The notes under the pieces are model-generated. The model saw only the letters and a program-made list of their open reading frames with translations. It was not told the DNA's origin and ran no database searches. Positions 8,703 through 9,835 of a DNA stretch of 9,835 bases are shown in pieces. This stretch comes from Gammaproteobacteria bacterium (GTDB taxonomy: Bacteria; Pseudomonadota; Gammaproteobacteria; Burkholderiales; Burkholderiaceae_E). Where the stretch lies: positions 1 to 9,835 of the forward strand of contig JAUIAI010000041.1 in assembly GCA_030425615.1 (NCBI GenBank). Direction: 5' to 3'. Position 1 is the first letter of the stretch. Every line of letters starts with the position of its first letter. Position numbers and translations under genes: made by a program.

Positions 8703-8749
8703 GTTCGCGGCGACACATCGGCAAGGTTCCAGGCGATTCCCCCGCGAAC
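8703..8749. repeat. 8-bp inverted repeat GTTCGCGG / CCGCGAAC
   Basis: The left arm is 8703-8710 and the right arm 8742-8749. They are perfect reverse complements separated by 31 bases. The repeat lies about 75-120 bases before the peptide start codon, so it could be a pair of regulator half-sites, roughly four helical turns apart, or the base of a structured leader RNA. No known binding motif is recognised. Confidence 0.4.
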
Positions 8750-8779
8750 CGTACGAGCCCCCGGCTCACCCTACCCCCG

Positions 8780-8807
8780 GGGCACGGCCTCAGTCCGAGC
8801 CGTGCCC
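8780..8807 (+). promoter_or_regulatory. Perfect 9-bp hairpin upstream of the peptide ORF
   Basis: GGGCACGGC (8780-8788) and GCCGTGCCC (8799-8807) are perfect reverse complements around a 10-base loop. The structure ends 7 bases before the GGAG ribosome binding site and 17 bases before the ATG at 8825. No T-run follows, so it is not a standard terminator. It may be an operator, or a 5' UTR stem that stabilises the message or limits ribosome access. Confidence 0.6.
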
Positions 8808-8814
8808 GATGTCT

Positions 8815-8818
8815 GGAG
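8815..8818 (+). promoter_or_regulatory. Ribosome binding site of the 55-residue peptide ORF
   Basis: GGAG followed by ACGAAC and then ATG at 8825 gives a near-ideal Shine-Dalgarno core at 6-base spacing. It is the main reason for choosing the 8825 start, and one of three independent signs that this short ORF is translated. Confidence 0.65.
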
Positions 8819-8824
8819 ACGAAC

Positions 8825-8992
8825 ATGAACGTGCTGACCGTCCCCGAGCCCCGCGCCGAGGCGCGTGACGAGCCCTCCACCGGCCTGATCGCCGACGAAG
8901 CCAAGACCGGCGGCATGCCGATGACCACCCCGCTGCCCGCGCTCTGGACCGAGTCGCCGCTGCTCTTGAACGAGAAGACGGCGATCTGCTGA
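8825..8992 (+). CDS. Unrecognised 55-residue peptide, candidate exported or modified precursor
   Basis: I do not recognise this peptide. Evidence that it is a gene: GGAG at 8815-8818, a third-position G/C in 53 of 55 codons by my count (as in neighbouring real genes), and flanking hairpins on both sides. The sequence divides into an acidic, Pro/Glu/Arg-containing N-terminal half (1-28), a Gly-Gly at 29-30 (DEAKTGG, 24-30), and a 25-residue tail (31-55) with Pro, four Thr, one Ser, one Trp and a single, C-terminal Cys 55 (KTAIC, 51-55). It has no signal peptide or membrane segment. The layout resembles a double-glycine leader plus core, but the usual hydrophobic leader spacing is not clear. 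It diverges from an operon encoding an OGT-like enzyme, an exporter and a methyltransferase, which suggests, without proving, that it is their substrate. Alternatives: a small regulator, or a chance ORF. Confidence 0.6.
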   Translation: MNVLTVPEPRAEARDEPSTGLIADEAKTGGMPMTTPLPALWTESPLLLNEKTAIC

Positions 8993-8993
8993 C

Positions 8994-9021
8994 GCCGGGG
9001 CGGGGTGCTCCCGCCGCCGGC
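8994..9021 (+). terminator. GC-rich hairpin directly after the peptide stop codon
   Basis: GCCGGGGCGGG (8994-9004) pairs with CCCGCC-G-CCGGC (9010-9021) as 11 base pairs with one bulged G (9016) and a GTGCT loop. It begins two bases after the TGA of the peptide ORF. No T-tract follows, so it is at best a non-canonical intrinsic terminator; it could instead protect the 3' end of a short mRNA. It also separates the peptide ORF from the dehydrogenase gene. Confidence 0.45.
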
Positions 9022-9086
9022 TATGATCGGGGCCCACCGCATCGCGGGCGACCAGAGACGCGCCCGCCAGTTCACGGGCCCCGACC

Positions 9087-9835
9087 ATGAAAACCTATCG
9101 CATCGCACTCATCCCCGGCGACGGCATCGGCCGCGAAGTCGTTCCGGCCGGCCGCGACGTACTCTCCGCGCTCGGGTCCGAGACCGGCTTCTCCCTGTCG
9201 TTCGAGTCATTCGACTGGGGCGGCGACCACTATCGACGCCACGGCCTCATGATGCCGGACGACGGCCTCGAGGCACTCAAGCCGTTCGACGCCATCCTGT
9301 TCGGTTCGGCCGGCGATCCCGATATTCCCGACCACATCACGCTCTGGGGCCTGCGACTCAGGATCTGCCAGGGGCTGGACCAGTACGCGAACGTACGTCC
9401 CACCCGGCTGCTGCCCGGCATCGAGTCCCCTTTGCGCGACTGCGGCCCTCGCGACCTGGACTGGGTGATCGTGCGCGAGAACTCGGAGGGTGAATACTCC
9501 GGGGTGGGCGGCAGAGCACACCAGGGCCTGCCGATCGAGGTGGCGACCGATGTCTCGATGATGACGCGCGCGGGCGTCACCCGGATCCTGCGCTATGCCT
9601 TCGCGCTCGCACGCTCCCGCCCGCGCCGCCAGCTCACGGTGGTCACCAAGAGCAACGCCCAGCGCCACGCCATGGTGATGTGGGACGAGATCGCGCGCGA
9701 GGTTGCGACCGAATTCCCCGACGTCACCTGGGACAAGGAACTCGTCGACGCCGCGACCGCCCGCATGGTGACCCGGCCCGAATCCCTGGACACGGTGGTC
9801 GCCAGCAATCTGCACGCGGACATCCTGAGCGATCT
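9087..9835 (+). CDS. Isocitrate/isopropylmalate/tartrate dehydrogenase-family enzyme (3' end cut by window)
   Basis: The N-terminal 249 residues of an NAD(P)-dependent beta-decarboxylating 2-hydroxyacid dehydrogenase; about a third of the usual length (roughly 350) lies beyond the window. Landmarks are IALIPGDGIGREVV (6-19), ILFGSAGDPDIPDHITLWG (70-88), DQYANVRPTRLLPG (98-111) with substrate-binding Arg 104, VRENSEGEYSGVGGR (129-143) with Arg 130 and Tyr 137, catalytic Lys 188 in VTKSN, and metal-binding Asp 221 plus ASNLHADILSD (239-249). The overall pattern is closest to tartrate dehydrogenase/D-malate dehydrogenase (DmlA/TtuC-like). However, by alignment from the shared Trp-Gly, the first substrate-binding Arg appears to be Cys 94 (RICQG), so the substrate is uncertain. 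ATG at 9087 matches the family N-terminus; the Shine-Dalgarno is weak. It is probably transcribed on its own, 94 bases past the peptide ORF. Confidence 0.93.
   Translation, partial: MKTYRIALIPGDGIGREVVPAGRDVLSALGSETGFSLSFESFDWGGDHYRRHGLMMPDDGLEALKPFDAILFGSAGDPDIPDHITLWGLRLRICQGLDQYANVRPTRLLPGIESPLRDCGPRDLDWVIVRENSEGEYSGVGGRAHQGLPIEVATDVSMMTRAGVTRILRYAFALARSRPRRQLTVVTKSNAQRHAMVMWDEIAREVATEFPDVTWDKELVDAATARMVTRPESLDTVVASNLHADILSD

Larger units (their letters stand above)
8293..8824. promoter_or_regulatory. Divergent intergenic region with clustered inverted repeats
   Basis: This 532-base stretch separates the leftward modification/export operon from the rightward peptide ORF and must carry both promoters. 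I found no sigma-70 pair close to consensus on either strand. It is rich in dyads: GCCGT/ACGGC at 8471-8492 (12-base spacer) and 8584-8598 (5-base spacer), GGCGG/CCGCC at 8596-8608, AAGCT/AGCTT at 8559-8574, GGTGC/GCACC at 8649-8661, GTTCGCGG/CCGCGAAC at 8703-8749, and the strongest hairpin at 8780-8807. Direct repeats are TTGCACG at 8406 and 8424, and CCGGAA at 8441 and 8462 (21 bases apart). Reading frames crossing it have far less G/C third-position bias than the real genes. Some of the 5-base dyads are expected by chance at this GC content. Confidence 0.5.

Noticed and set aside
8616..8828. 70-codon plus-strand frame ending in an ATGA overlap with the peptide ORF
   Set aside because: The overlap is tempting, but about 20 of 70 codons end in A or T with rare codons such as AGA, CGA and ACA, no Shine-Dalgarno precedes the start, and it runs through the hairpins.
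9022..9027. TATGAT as a -10 box for the dehydrogenase gene
   Set aside because: Five of six bases match consensus, but no -35 element lies 16-18 bases upstream (that interval is the GC hairpin) and there is no extended -10 TG.
8434..9108. 224-codon minus-strand frame across the divergent region
   Set aside because: It spans hairpins, the antisense of the peptide ORF and the dehydrogenase start. No motifs, and it conflicts with better-supported plus-strand genes.

Overview
The window is very GC-rich, and its codons end almost entirely in G or C. Outer-membrane (TolC-type) and periplasmic-adaptor genes show a Gram-negative bacterium. Style and gene content suggest a high-GC proteobacterium, but no marker gene fixes the genus.

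Positions 38-8292, minus strand, hold one compact six-gene operon read leftward. In transcription order it encodes: a TPR protein with an O-GlcNAc-transferase (SPINDLY/GT41) domain (8292-6388); a type I secretion ABC transporter with a degenerate C39-like N-terminal domain (6391-4166); an HlyD-family adaptor (4169-2892); a TolC-family outer-membrane protein (2902-1439); a class I SAM methyltransferase (1442-774); and a small GT-A-fold glycosyltransferase (730-38). The first five genes are joined by overlaps, three of them the 4-base GTGA/ATGA type. The last follows after 43 bases and starts with TTG. The operon pairs a complete ABC/adaptor/outer-membrane exporter with two glycosyltransferases and a methyltransferase, which suggests that something is modified and then secreted.

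Positions 8293-8824 contain no convincing gene. They are rich in inverted repeats and include a perfect 9-bp hairpin just before the next start codon. On the plus strand, 8825-8992 is a 55-codon ORF with a good ribosome binding site, near-saturated G/C third positions, a Gly-Gly pair at residues 29-30 and a C-terminal cysteine. A strong GC hairpin begins two bases after its stop. This unannotated peptide, divergent from the modification/export operon, is the most interesting item: it may be a cargo or precursor peptide of the system. That link is inference.

From 9087 to the right edge a plus-strand gene for an isocitrate/isopropylmalate/tartrate dehydrogenase-family enzyme begins and is cut by the window end. 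It looks like an unrelated metabolic neighbour.

No tRNA, rRNA, CRISPR array, transposon or other mobile element was seen.
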